Positions 42,415-52,813 of a stretch of 64,000 nucleotides of DNA are shown here, one piece after another (positions within the stretch are counted from its first letter, which is position 1; every line of letters starts with the position of its first letter). Source of the stretch: Tranzscheliella williamsii (taxonomy: Eukaryota > Basidiomycota > Ustilaginomycetes > Ustilaginales > Ustilaginaceae); the NCBI GenBank assembly GCA_023212725.1, contig JALBYF010000045.1:90193-154192 (forward strand), given 5' to 3'. The notes under the pieces are model-generated. The model made no database searches. It saw nothing but the letters and a program-made list of their open reading frames with translations, and had not been told where the DNA came from. Both the position numbers and the translations under genes were made by a program.

Positions 42415-43608
42415 ATGGCAGCCCCCATGCTGCGCTTTGTGCTGTACGGCTTGGTAGCCGTAGCTGTGTATACCGGCTACCAGTTCTATTACCAGCCGCA
42501 CGCCGCTGCCGAGCTGCATCTCGATACTGCGGGGCTAGCCTCGCATTTGCCATACTCTCAAGGGTCACTTGGAGACGGAGTCTCGCTGAGCGACGGCCGC
42601 CGCAGTGTGTCCAGACGGACTGTTGCGGTGGCTGATCTGCACGGCGATCTTGAGCATGCGCATAACGTGTTACGCATGGCATCGATCATCGGGCCCTCAT
42701 CGACCTCTGCTGGTGAAGGCGGGGCGTACGAATGGATCGCCGGGCACGACGTGCTCGTATCCACTGGCGACATTGTTGACCGGGGCGATGATACCATCGG
42801 TCTCTACCGCCTGTTTCAGTCGCTTCGAGCTCAGGCTGCCGCGGCGGGCGGCGAGGTGCGGAACCTGCTGGGCAACCACGAGCTGATGAACGCGCTCGGC
42901 GATTGGCGCTATGTGACTCAAGGCGACATCGCCACCTTTGGCGATAAGCACGCGCGGCGTGCTGCCATGTCTGCCGCTGGCTGGATCGGGCAAGAATGGC
43001 TGCAGCACTACAATGTCACCACCACGGTGTCGCTTCTGCCGGCGCACCACCCGGCGCTGCCGGCCGGATACACGCCGCCCGCCGTGTCGTTCGTCCACGG
43101 CGGCATCACGGCCGAGTACGCCAGCATCGGCATCCACCGCATCAACCAGCTCGGCCACTCCCTGCTCAGCAAGGCGCTCGCCGAAGCCAAACTGCCCGGC
43201 CGCCTCCCCGCCAACACCACACTGCTGGAACGACATCTCTGGTCCGAAGCCGGCCCGCTCTGGTACCGCGGGTATGCGACCGACGACGAGCCAACCGCCT
43301 GCCAGCACGCCCACCAAGCCAAATCCCTCCTCGGCGTCCGCCACCTCGTCCAGGGCCACACTCCCTTCATCGACGGCTTCGCCGTGCGTTGCCCCGACGA
43401 CGACAGCAGCATCCTCCTCATCGACACCGGCATTTCGCGTGCCTACGGCGGCGAACAGTCCGCCCTGGTCATCGACATGCTGCTCACGCCCCTCCCCTCT
43501 TCCAACACCACCCACAAGCTCTGGTCCGAAGAAGAAGTGCTGACCGCCCTCTATCGCGGCCGGAGACCCAGTGTCATCACCCGCATCAAGCGCGAACTGT
43601 GGCTCTAG
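42415..43608 (+). CDS. Shewanella-like (SLP) metallophosphatase with membrane anchor
   Basis: A calcineurin-fold phosphoesterase of the Shewanella-like phosphatase group (PPP superfamily). The frame is open to 42361, but the first in-frame ATG is 42415, giving 397 residues. Residues 6-25 form an uncleaved-looking hydrophobic signal anchor, so the catalytic domain would face the secretory lumen. Metal ligands are present in order: Asp74 and His76 (ADLHGD), Asp119 and Asp122 (GDIVDRGDD), Asn154-His155-Glu156 (GNHE), His228 (VHGG) and His315 (GHT). The HWRY-type insert and phosphotyrosine- or phosphoserine-specific preference cannot be read from sequence. Single exon, same direction as ATG101. 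Confidence 0.9.
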   Translation: MAAPMLRFVLYGLVAVAVYTGYQFYYQPHAAAELHLDTAGLASHLPYSQGSLGDGVSLSDGRRSVSRRTVAVADLHGDLEHAHNVLRMASIIGPSSTSAGEGGAYEWIAGHDVLVSTGDIVDRGDDTIGLYRLFQSLRAQAAAAGGEVRNLLGNHELMNALGDWRYVTQGDIATFGDKHARRAAMSAAGWIGQEWLQHYNVTTTVSLLPAHHPALPAGYTPPAVSFVHGGITAEYASIGIHRINQLGHSLLSKALAEAKLPGRLPANTTLLERHLWSEAGPLWYRGYATDDEPTACQHAHQAKSLLGVRHLVQGHTPFIDGFAVRCPDDDSSILLIDTGISRAYGGEQSALVIDMLLTPLPSSNTTHKLWSEEEVLTALYRGRRPSVITRIKRELWL

Positions 43609-44245
43609 TGCTCACTCCTCTTCGCCATACTATTAGACTTGTCTTCCTCGGACGCGGGCGCTGGTGGCAACAAAGACACCTTGAAATTAGACGTGAAGAC
43701 TGTGTGTACGGATGAGCAAAGGAGCGACAAAGAGTTGGACGACAAGATGGCCCTCGGACAAGTCGGGCCGGAAAGCGACAAGGTGGAAGAAGACCCAGAT
43801 GAAATTTTCGAACGGAAATGTAACGGAGTAAGAGAATGTGGGGCGCAGTGCGGGCTCAGCTACCCTAGGCCGGGCATTGACGATGCGCCTCTGCCAAGCC
43901 AAAAGAGAGTGTGTATAGACAGCCGCTGAGTGTTCTGCCAGCCCAGCCAGGCGAGAAAGGATGCCCAGTTGGCTGGCGCGGACATCAGGCTATGATGCAA
44001 AAGTGCTTCTACAGTAGAAAAGAGACGGTTTGCTCTGATCTGGTATAGCCCTTCGCCCTGTGCTAGGACAAAGGTTCATGGGGATAAACGAGCAGGAGTT
44101 GTGTGGGATCCGGCGCAGCCTCGGAGAGGTTCTTGCCGACATCGCCGCGTCAATTCGGGATAACGGAGTGATGAGAAAGGCCGGTAAACTGATGCAGAGC
44201 GAGCAGCTGGTACGATTTTCGACGTTGCCGCCGGATGTTGGTGAT
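43609..44245. other. Convergent 3' flanks of phosphatase and PX-AGC kinase genes
   Basis: 637 bases. An open frame at 43639-43929 on the plus strand encodes an acidic, charged peptide but lacks ATG. It could be an unrecognised exon or chance. Otherwise only 3' flanking sequence. Confidence 0.4.
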
Positions 44246-47200
44246 CTAGCGGTGCGACCCAGGCTCGAAAAAGGTCGTGAAGCGCTTCATCTTTTTCATT
44301 TTCGCTTGGTACTTATTTTCCTCGCTCCCGGACAGGCTCGGAGACGCTGCTGATCGACGGTTGGTATCCAGCTTGGCGTTCGGCGAAGCTGTCGGCACAG
44401 CGGAACTTCTTTCTCCAGTCACGAGCTTAGCCTCTGCTTCAGCAATAGCATCCTTTTCGAGTCCATTGTCTTCCCCAATTCGTTCCGTCGCGCTGCGCGA
44501 GTCTAGGCTTTGGGCACTGGCAGACGTCAGGTTGCTGATGGACGGCTTTGCACGCACGGTACCTAAACCCAGACCGTTTCGACGCTTCCCAAGCCGGTTG
44601 AAGGGCCTGCTCGAGGTGGAGGTTTGGCTCGTCGAAGCTGAGATGCGCAAAGGTTCCTGGCGTCGAAGAAGTCGATATGTGTCCACGACGCCCCGGGCGA
44701 ATAGATTGGTGCCCTTACCGCCGTTCAGCTCGGATTTCAGATCTCCATCCGGGCCTGCCAGCTCAACCATGTCCCAGTCCTCATCTTCATCGCTCTCGCG
44801 AATAGCGCCGTTGCTGGGACGCCCACCAGCTGATGGAACAAGCTTTTGTGTGGCTCCCGCTTTGCTTGTATAGGAGCTGGCTGGTGAACTTTGCACTTGG
44901 CTAAAGCCAGAGTGATCACTATCGGAAGCGGCATGTGAGGTGGCCTCGCGGCTCCGTGACAAGGACGAGCCGTTTGCCGTAGTGGAGTCTGATATGGTGG
45001 AGGTATTCGCCACCGACGCTTCCAGGCTTGCCTCGTGCTCAAGGTGTGCAAGGGCAGCCACCGCCGCTCGTGCTGCCGCTTCGTCATCTTCGTCGTCCGA
45101 GATGGGTGCGGGTGCAACACGAGCGCTTCTGCGGCCCAGCACATCACTGGCAGTTTGACTTACTGGCGCATCCGCCGCTTTATGGGCGTCCTGGGAGGGC
45201 AAGCCGTTAGCGATATCCTCCGGTCTAGCAGCAGAAGTCGAATGATCGACAGTACTTTCGGGCTTAGCAGCAGAAAGGGTGGAGGCGACCGATTCGGAAT
45301 CTTTCCTCCCCCGGAACGAATACCCGTCAAAAAGGTTTGACTGCTCGGGAGTATCCTCATCCATACTCATGTCGTTGCCCCTGTCGTCGCTCGCGGCTGC
45401 CTGTGCTACCGACAACTCTTCGCCCGTAGTGCCATCGTTGGCGTTGCCACCTACGCGAGCATCAACTTCGTGAGTAACGGTAGGCTGCATCTCGAGGAAG
45501 GTCTCGTCGAAGTTCTGTGTGTCCTCATCGTTGTCGGGGTCTGTGGGGGGAATGTAAGGCGGAATGTATCTCTTGTGGAAGATGTGGTCCCATTCGATCA
45601 TTGAGAAATATGGGTGCTTCTTGATTCTCGGTTCCTTCATCCGGAGCTGCGGGTTCTTCTGTAGTAGGCCGCGGAGGATGCTTTTGGTGTCCTGGTCCAA
45701 AACCCTGTCCTCTGGGAAGACCAGTGGATCACGCAGAACCCTGGCGTACATGTCAGCATGCGTGTCCGCCCAGAAGGGGGTGATACCAGTTAGCATCTCG
45801 TAGAGCATGGTGCCAAAGCTCCACCAGTCGACTTCATACGAATAAGGTTGACTTTGTAGCACTTCAGGAGCAAGATATTCGGCGGTGCCGCAAAATGTCA
45901 TCGTTGTTTCGCGTTCGTCGAGCCACTTGTTGGAGGATGATCTAGATGAGCCATCCGCATCTTCAGATGCAGACATCCAGTGTGCAGAGCGAGACGTGGG
46001 AACCGCGGTGCTGGAGTGAGAGCGGGCGGGGGAGGTAGGGGGCGGCGTGGCACTGCTGTTGGAACGACTGCGATCTTCGAACTCTTTCGAGAGACCAAAG
46101 TCAGACAAGACTATATGGCCGTCGGCACCAATGAGCACATTTTCAGGCTTGAGATCACGGTAGATGACACCAGCTTGATGGAGGCCTTCGACGCCCTCGA
46201 CAATCTCTGCCGCATAGAAGCGGGCTCGATCGCGACCGAGCCGACCCCATCTCGACAGCTGCGTTGCTAGGTCTCCACCGGGATGGAAGTCCATAACAAG
46301 GTAGAGATTGTTCGGATCGTGGAACGACCACCACAAACGGACGACGAATGGGTCAAGCACGTCCTTGGCCATTCTTTTGAGAACAGCCTGCTCCGTGAGG
46401 GTATGCTGCAGCTCTTGATGCGCCAAAACGTGTCTCTTGTGAATGGATTTCATCGCATACAGTCCTTTAGAGGGTGCATGACGCACCAACAACACCTTAC
46501 CAGCACAACCTTTGCCAAGGACGCGGATCATCTCAAAGTCGTCTACTGTGACTTTGTTGGAGGATTTCTTTCGTCGTTGCCCCACGGTTTGCGGCTCTAA
46601 TTCGTTCTCGGTTCCCGTCAGCGCCTCTTCCGAGTCCTCGAGCTGTTTCTCTTCAGGAATCATATCGATAGTTGTGCCAATCGACCTGCTATCATCGCCA
46701 CTGCTGCCACCCAATCGGGCATGCTCCTGCGATCCGGACCGCGAAGAAATGGACATCTTCTTGAGCTTCGCGGCTCTGGTGGTATGGGAGATATCCTCAG
46801 CGGAGTCATGGTCATCCTCTGTCCGTGCGCTATCGTCTTCAGGGTCAGACTGGCTTGGAGCTACTCCGACGTTCGTGTTGCGTGGAGCTACAGACGACTT
46901 GACATGTTCTGCAAGATCGCTGCGGACCTTCCTGACCCGTCGTTCCACCCGTGTGCTTTGATAGTCATCTGTGCCAACACGAACAAAACGCTGCCAAGCT
47001 TTGTTGTTGCGAATTGAGGGGATATTGGAGATCCTGGTAAAGTAAGTGGCGAGTTGAATTGTTGTCGAGTGAGAAGCGAGCTTGGACATTTCTTCGGGCG
47101 CCGGTGAGAGAGGAGCTGACGGGGGTGGAGAACCTGCAGTAAACGAGGACTGTTCTGTATTTGGCGAAAGCGATTCCCCATGTAGATTGCTGAATGCGTT

Positions 47201-47761
47201 CCGCGACCGGGTAGCGTTAGGCGACAGCGTTCTGGAAATGGTTTGGAAGAACTTGCGCCCACTGTTGTGCGCTGTCACGACAGGCAGAGAAGGGAGGACA
47301 GGAAGTGCTGAGATTGACGTGGTAGACTCGCGAAGTTTGGCATCAAGCTCGGCAATCTCGGCAGCTGAACGAATCAAAGTGAGGTTATGGGTCGCCGTCG
47401 TGATGTAGAGGGTGTAGGAAGATTGTCCCTGCTTCCGCTTGCGACCCTCACGCTTATCCTTGGCTTCTGCTACGCTGATACTCCAAGGGCTATCACAGCT
47501 CATAGCGGTAAGGACCGCAGCCGGCTTGCCTTGAGCTGCATTTCCGAGCTGAATATGGCCAGCGCTTGGGCTTGCAGATGCCGACCCAGAGACGCCTTGC
47601 TCATCGAAAAGACCTCGAACGCTTGACATGGTGCCACCACCGTTGCTGGACGTGGCGCTATGGCTGTCTCCTTTACCCGTATCTCTTACGCCGGTAAAGG
47701 TGCTGAACTTTTTGTGTTGGGACATTGACGCTGCAGGCTTTGATGAGACGATGGTCGGCAT
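44246..47761 (-). CDS. PX-domain AGC-family serine/threonine kinase
   Basis: Single-exon, 1171-residue kinase. An N-terminal split PX-like lipid-binding region spans about 85-290 (SWSISVAEAKDK, then YTLYIT, later TYFTRISNIPSI). The kinase domain runs from about 407 to 760: glycine loop Gly416-Lys-Gly418, Lys438, Glu457, catalytic Asp536 in YRDLKPEN, Asp554 in SDFGLSKE, and the AGC activation segment with Thr622 in MTFCGTAEYLAPE. Between DFG and the activation-loop Thr lies a Ser-rich insertion of about 50 residues (563-617). The AGC tail contains NFDETFLEMQP, and the C-terminus ends with a conserved-looking acid/aromatic block (EDWDMVELAG and GVVDTYRLLRR) at about 1000-1050. A membrane-recruited kinase downstream of phosphoinositides is inferred. 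No orthologue name assigned. Confidence 0.92.
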   Translation of the reverse strand: MPTIVSSKPAASMSQHKKFSTFTGVRDTGKGDSHSATSSNGGGTMSSVRGLFDEQGVSGSASASPSAGHIQLGNAAQGKPAAVLTAMSCDSPWSISVAEAKDKREGRKRKQGQSSYTLYITTATHNLTLIRSAAEIAELDAKLRESTTSISALPVLPSLPVVTAHNSGRKFFQTISRTLSPNATRSRNAFSNLHGESLSPNTEQSSFTAGSPPPSAPLSPAPEEMSKLASHSTTIQLATYFTRISNIPSIRNNKAWQRFVRVGTDDYQSTRVERRVRKVRSDLAEHVKSSVAPRNTNVGVAPSQSDPEDDSARTEDDHDSAEDISHTTRAAKLKKMSISSRSGSQEHARLGGSSGDDSRSIGTTIDMIPEEKQLEDSEEALTGTENELEPQTVGQRRKKSSNKVTVDDFEMIRVLGKGCAGKVLLVRHAPSKGLYAMKSIHKRHVLAHQELQHTLTEQAVLKRMAKDVLDPFVVRLWWSFHDPNNLYLVMDFHPGGDLATQLSRWGRLGRDRARFYAAEIVEGVEGLHQAGVIYRDLKPENVLIGADGHIVLSDFGLSKEFEDRSRSNSSATPPPTSPARSHSSTAVPTSRSAHWMSASEDADGSSRSSSNKWLDERETTMTFCGTAEYLAPEVLQSQPYSYEVDWWSFGTMLYEMLTGITPFWADTHADMYARVLRDPLVFPEDRVLDQDTKSILRGLLQKNPQLRMKEPRIKKHPYFSMIEWDHIFHKRYIPPYIPPTDPDNDEDTQNFDETFLEMQPTVTHEVDARVGGNANDGTTGEELSVAQAAASDDRGNDMSMDEDTPEQSNLFDGYSFRGRKDSESVASTLSAAKPESTVDHSTSAARPEDIANGLPSQDAHKAADAPVSQTASDVLGRRSARVAPAPISDDEDDEAAARAAVAALAHLEHEASLEASVANTSTISDSTTANGSSLSRSREATSHAASDSDHSGFSQVQSSPASSYTSKAGATQKLVPSAGGRPSNGAIRESDEDEDWDMVELAGPDGDLKSELNGGKGTNLFARGVVDTYRLLRRQEPLRISASTSQTSTSSRPFNRLGKRRNGLGLGTVRAKPSISNLTSASAQSLDSRSATERIGEDNGLEKDAIAEAEAKLVTGERSSAVPTASPNAKLDTNRRSAASPSLSGSEENKYQAKMKKMKRFTTFFEPGSHR

Positions 47762-50218
47762 TACAAAAAAACCCCGAGAGCGACCAACACCTTTGCCAAG
47801 ATTTCAAGATGCACCGAGCGATTCGACTTGACGGTAAGAGGCCACCGTACGCCGCGGGATTCAGAAGCTAAGAGGGCCAAACTTTCCGAACTGGTCCGGG
47901 TTGGGAGGGTTTTAGGCGAGCTTGTGGAGAGCCATAAACACGGTGAGAAGCTTGGCTTCCGACGCGAGCAAGAGGCGGCTGTTATGGGAAAATGGGCAGC
48001 TAGATGTGTAGCGAATGAAAAGCGGTGATAGCGACGCTAGTATCGTAGGTTGCGAGCCCAAAAGAAGCAGGACGAAGTGCCTTTGTCCGTTGTATGTTTA
48101 GGAAGGGGCTTGCGAAGGAACAGATAGAGCAAGGCTTGAAAGCACTTCTATGGGGACGCAAGACGGATAGACGATGACAAAAGTATAGCAACAATGCTTC
48201 TAGACTGGCCCGTCTAGGGTTGATTTCGAGCACTGCGGCTGAGACGCCAAATCTTGACACCACTGACGCTGCTTTGAAGCACGCTTGAGGGCGATAATGC
48301 AGCAGAATCTATGAGCTGGACCGGCGAGACAACGTTGTGCAGAAGTAGGATTCAAGGAGTTCGCGAGTGTGGAGGATGTTGTTGGAAGAAGAGGAGGAGA
48401 CAAGATGCGCTGATGAGGATGCGCTGATGAGGATAGAGATGGAGCGACGGAAGAGTTACTGAACGGCGTGTGTGATGTCGACAGGTTGCTCCTGGGCCAG
48501 GCAGTCTGCGTGCTGCGTAGGCGCAAGTGTGTCGAAATGTGTAGTTATGTGTGGGTTGGAGCGCCGAGCAGGCCGAATTTGTCAAAGGGCAAAAGCGAGC
48601 CAAATGCGTGAGCCGTCCCAGTTGTGAGTGTTGCACTGCGCTCTTTTTCCGAAGCAACACGTACTCCTGATAGTCAGAGCGAGCAGTGTGACTTTTGCGC
48701 GGACGCCCACACATGCAGACCGAGGGACTAGCATATGTGGTGTTCCCTACGCTGCAATTCCAACAATCCTACTCATTGATCGACTACTCAGGGCTTGAAG
48801 TCTTAAGTCGGGTTAAGTGATTCCATTCAAGCATAAGCACCGAATTCAATTACAGTTACAACTCCAAGGGCCCCTGCTGAGCCAATATCAATTAATGTTA
48901 CTCTGGTTTCAATATCAGCCGCTCGGCGTATCCATTATATCAAGGTTGGCCTGCTTCGTCGGCTTTGGCGTGCTATTGATAGCCATCGGTGGCGGAGTTT
49001 CCTAGTGCATTAGTCTCCCCTCCTTCTCTTGAGTACCATACTGGTAGCTGGAAGGCCGGCTACCATCCACGTCGAGTGAAACGCTCAGCAGATCCCAAAA
49101 TGGCAAGGCCTAATGCTAGAAGTGCGGGGCGGACGTTCGTAGTTGTTCTGCTCGATCATCTTGCTCCGACTGTGTGCGTCTGCCTCTGGGCAGATGCCCC
49201 TGTCGCAAGCATCCTTCAGTACCTCGACGGCGTCTGCTTCTTTCGAGCTTGAAAAACCGTCGTGTTGCCGACATACGGCAATGGTCAAAATGAAAAGAAC
49301 GGCACAAGAGCAGCCGCTCTCTCTGAGCTTTGGATACGCGACGCTGATGCATAGACGCAGTTTGAAGTCTGCCACGAAATTAGCGAGAGGTTCTTGTCCG
49401 TTTCGAGGCATCGAAGCGCATGAGCCTACCTAAGTGCTGCTTACCTTGCCGTTGCGATAGAGTCGGGAGAGCCGATGGAGCAAGCCCTAGTGCCGTGAGG
49501 ATCCCTAGCGTCCTTGCTCACGCTGCAGCGCGTATGCGCTTCAAGCTGGGTCCATTCTATCTGTTCCGCTCTGGAAGCGTGTGGTGCAAAAAGAGTTGGG
49601 GTTGCGGGAAAGTGACAGACAAGAAATAAGGGTCCCGGCCGCTTCGCTTGCGTCAAGAGTACGCTATCCAGCTGGAGAAGTGGTAATCTGATTGAGATCT
49701 AAGTTAAGTTACCTGCAAATGTAGCGTTCGCCGACCATGCATCTGTTATTGTGACTCAAACGTGACAGGTTTTTCGTAAAGTCACACATCCTGGCCCTTT
49801 TCGTATGATCACACGACGCCCCAAGGGCACGAGCCGCACTCTGTGGCTTGTGCTGTTACGAAACAAAACTACCGACCGCAGTGAATAAAGGCTGCAACGA
49901 CTCAACACTGTTGATGTTGTCACTAATATCTTCAGCACAAGCACAGACAAATCACGCTGCAGGTGGCTGGTGCAATGAGATAGGGCAGTTCAGGGCGCTG
50001 TGCAAAGGCAATGCAAGGGAAGGGAGTTTGAAGGTAGTGGCATAAAGGAGTATGAGGTGTGAATGAGCGGAGGCGTCCAAGATATGACTTGACTACAGCG
50101 TATGCATACAACAACTGGTTGCAGAGGGAGATCGCAAGTCTACGGCGCAGCAAGGTGGTCTGCTGGCAGAGGCGGGCTGTTGAAAGGCAATGCTGCAATG
50201 ATGCATCATCGTCAGCAC
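47762..50218. other. Intergenic region, 2.5 kb, no recognised gene
   Basis: Promoter of the PX-AGC kinase on the left and 3' flank of the 864-residue protein on the right. A 14-bp direct repeat occurs at 48405-48432. Open frames are short, lack domains and overlap on both strands. A non-coding transcript cannot be excluded from sequence. Confidence 0.5.
48405..48432 (+). repeat. Two 14-bp tandem repeats
   Basis: ATGCGCTGATGAGG occurs twice in tandem upstream of the PX-AGC kinase. Confidence 0.9.
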
Positions 50219-52813
50219 TTAAAAGCCGTCCAGAGCGGATAAGAAGCTCGAGTCAGAGTCGCAAAAGGTCTCTCCGAGGAGTCTTGCCTGACGACCCTTG
50301 GCCTGGTCCCGCTCCCACTCCCTGTCACGCTCACGCTCCAGTTCCCGTTCTTTGCGGACCTTTTTGAGGCGGTCCTTGTCTTTCTTCTTGTCGCATATGC
50401 AGACGGGTAGTCCAATAGCATCAATATGTGGCGATTCCGAGCTGCTGTCCGCAGGAGACTGGGAGGAGTCTCGTCCGTGCCAACCATCTGCCTCGATCTG
50501 CATGTAGGACGGCGAAGATGACTGAGATGGTCGTGAACGGGACAAAGTCGAAGACAGCGAAGGTCGACCGTCCATGCTAAGCGACCGTATGCTGGCTCGC
50601 AATCGAGAAATGGAGCATTTTCGGCTGAGACCAGGAGGCTCTGCCGCCTCATCGTGGTCAGACGATGGCTGAGATGCTTGCAAAGGCGGTGTAGGTGTAG
50701 ATGCTTCGCTTTCCCCATCCGTAATCTGTGCGGAACCGCTAGAAGAGGTGGCAGTAGACGAATCTTCCAGGGCCTTGAACCGGCGTCGCAGCATGCGGCA
50801 GGCTCGACATTTGCTTGATTTTGTCTTTTTAGCATGGTTGTCTTTGCTGAGCGAGCGTACGCGGGGCACATGCTGAATATCTTCTTCCAGCTCCGGAGCT
50901 AAGCCCTGGCTGCCGTGCCCGAACGTCCTTAAATTCGAGGATAGGTCATCGGCATACGACTCACTACTCTGAAAGCTGGGCTGTCGCAACGTCTCTGGCG
51001 GGGTTGTCTCGGAACAGTTTCCTCCGCTCGAAAGACCGCTCGAAGCGACCCTTGACGTAGCAAGAGCGTTTTGCCGTGCCTCGTGTATATGCACGGTCTC
51101 TACGGAGGACGAGAGCTTAGCCTCTCCAAGGATATCCAGCTGAGTAGGCGGAGTGTGCTCTATCACCAGATGATTAGCTTCTTCAGGAGAGATGGTGGAG
51201 GTACCACTCGGAGTGTTGACATCCGGCCGAATCTCAGACCAGGGTGGCTTGGTAGCACAGGAACTGGGCATTTTCCCAAACTTCCCGGCTCCATGCTCTG
51301 ACGGTGTGAGGTCGGGGCTAGTGCAGTTGCTGCTGATCCAATTAGCCTCATTGCTTGGCGAGTCTGTGCCTTCTTCGTCTCCGTCACTACTGAGTGAGGC
51401 CCACGGGTCGACTGAGGAGCAACGCGAAGACAGGGGTGAAGCAGATAAGCCGGGTAAAGTGGCCCAGCCATGGGAAGGGATGCGAGACGTTGATAAGGTC
51501 GTCGAAGGAGGTAAAGGCGGCTTCTTGTCTATTACAGCCGGCTCCAATATGTCTTGTACAGTTTGTTTTTGATCACTGTGTGACTGCCATGTGGCTGTGT
51601 TGGCTGTTGCTACTGCGTTGTTCGCTGCTTGATGTTCGGGGAAAACATTGAGGCTGGATCCACTCAGACCCCCGGGCCTTTTATCCGAAAGCGAGACGTC
51701 ACCTTCGTCACGAAGAACTTCCAAAGGACCAGCAAAGTCTGCTTGAGCCGCACTTTCGCGGTCGTCGACCTTACGGCATGGGTTAACCGAGTTATCCACA
51801 TTGGTAAAGTACTCCGCTCCACTGTGCTTGCTCAGTGACTTGTGTATGCTGGGGCTCGGCATAGGAGTCGCATCGGGAGATAGAGCACGCACCGGGGGTG
51901 GAGTAACATCCATGCTGATTTGATCGGTTGAAGGTGATCGGAGAACAGAATCGGCGGCAAGGCTGTTCTGAAGACCTCCGAAAGATCGGAAAGCATGAAC
52001 GGGTAAACTGATCTGCTCAAATGACCGGTTGTGAGGGTCTGGTGACTCTGCACGGTCGCGCGAGGGACCGTCTTGTGGTGAGGGGAGAGCGGAAAAATGG
52101 AGCGACTTGCCGCTAGCCATGAGGCCCGACTGTTGCTGTCGAGCATGATGGCCGGCGTGCCCAAGCATACTCCCATTCTTCATGCATGCCCAGTCTTCAA
52201 GAGAAGGGTCCGGGGAATACCCGACGTTGGGTGATGGTGGTTCTTGGCTCTCGGCCTCGATAAAACCATCGTCGGTTGATGAAGCATCTTCTTCACCGGA
52301 CTCCTCGCCATTGTGAGAGCTGCTGCGGGGCGGAAGGCTCATGTCAAATTGCGAGCCACCTTGAGTGCACTTGATGGGTCTCCGGTCGTAAGACTCGCCA
52401 GACAGGACATAAAACTCTTCTGGCGGGGACTCGTCGAAGTGTACGTGGCGCAAGCTTGAGTCGCGGTCATGATGAGATGCTGTACTAGGGACGGGCAAAG
52501 GGTTCGTGCTAACACTGTCTTGCGCGACGGAAGGCTGAACGGTAGGCTGGACAAGTGGCGAAACTGAACCAGGATGTGGTAGCGGCGCCGAAGTCTGACC
52601 CTTGAGGCATGGTGCTCGAAGGCACGTAGTCGTCCTTGCGGGGATGAGATGATGCCGTACCCGTTCTGCTCTTGGCGAGAGTTGGCTGGCTTCAGGCGTC
52701 GGTAATTCCAACGCCGTCTCGATCGGAGTCAAGAACGCCGAGGATTCAGTTGTGGAATCATTATCAAGGTCGTCGCAAGGCATGCGACGACCAGTCGAAG
52801 ACGCCGCTTGCAT
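50219..52813 (-). CDS. Serine-rich protein with candidate PP1-docking motif, unknown function
   Basis: A single exon of 864 residues. Most of the chain is Ser/Pro/Thr/Gln low complexity with many SP sites. A short ordered block near residues 117-145 reads RHVHFDESPPEEF followed by YVLSGESYDRRPIK. The HVHF part fits the loose PP1-docking pattern (R/K)-x-V-x-F, and the surrounding block resembles a motif found in several fungal regulators, but I cannot name the family. The C-terminus has a small basic Cys cluster (SKCRACRMLRRRFKAL), then a charged Lys/Arg/Glu helix (KKDKDRLKKVRKERELERE). No signal peptide or membrane segment. Start ATG 52813 chosen as the first in frame. It diverges from rrm4. 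Confidence 0.82.
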   Translation of the reverse strand: MQAASSTGRRMPCDDLDNDSTTESSAFLTPIETALELPTPEASQLSPRAERVRHHLIPARTTTCLRAPCLKGQTSAPLPHPGSVSPLVQPTVQPSVAQDSVSTNPLPVPSTASHHDRDSSLRHVHFDESPPEEFYVLSGESYDRRPIKCTQGGSQFDMSLPPRSSSHNGEESGEEDASSTDDGFIEAESQEPPSPNVGYSPDPSLEDWACMKNGSMLGHAGHHARQQQSGLMASGKSLHFSALPSPQDGPSRDRAESPDPHNRSFEQISLPVHAFRSFGGLQNSLAADSVLRSPSTDQISMDVTPPPVRALSPDATPMPSPSIHKSLSKHSGAEYFTNVDNSVNPCRKVDDRESAAQADFAGPLEVLRDEGDVSLSDKRPGGLSGSSLNVFPEHQAANNAVATANTATWQSHSDQKQTVQDILEPAVIDKKPPLPPSTTLSTSRIPSHGWATLPGLSASPLSSRCSSVDPWASLSSDGDEEGTDSPSNEANWISSNCTSPDLTPSEHGAGKFGKMPSSCATKPPWSEIRPDVNTPSGTSTISPEEANHLVIEHTPPTQLDILGEAKLSSSVETVHIHEARQNALATSRVASSGLSSGGNCSETTPPETLRQPSFQSSESYADDLSSNLRTFGHGSQGLAPELEEDIQHVPRVRSLSKDNHAKKTKSSKCRACRMLRRRFKALEDSSTATSSSGSAQITDGESEASTPTPPLQASQPSSDHDEAAEPPGLSRKCSISRLRASIRSLSMDGRPSLSSTLSRSRPSQSSSPSYMQIEADGWHGRDSSQSPADSSSESPHIDAIGLPVCICDKKKDKDRLKKVRKERELERERDREWERDQAKGRQARLLGETFCDSDSSFLSALDGF

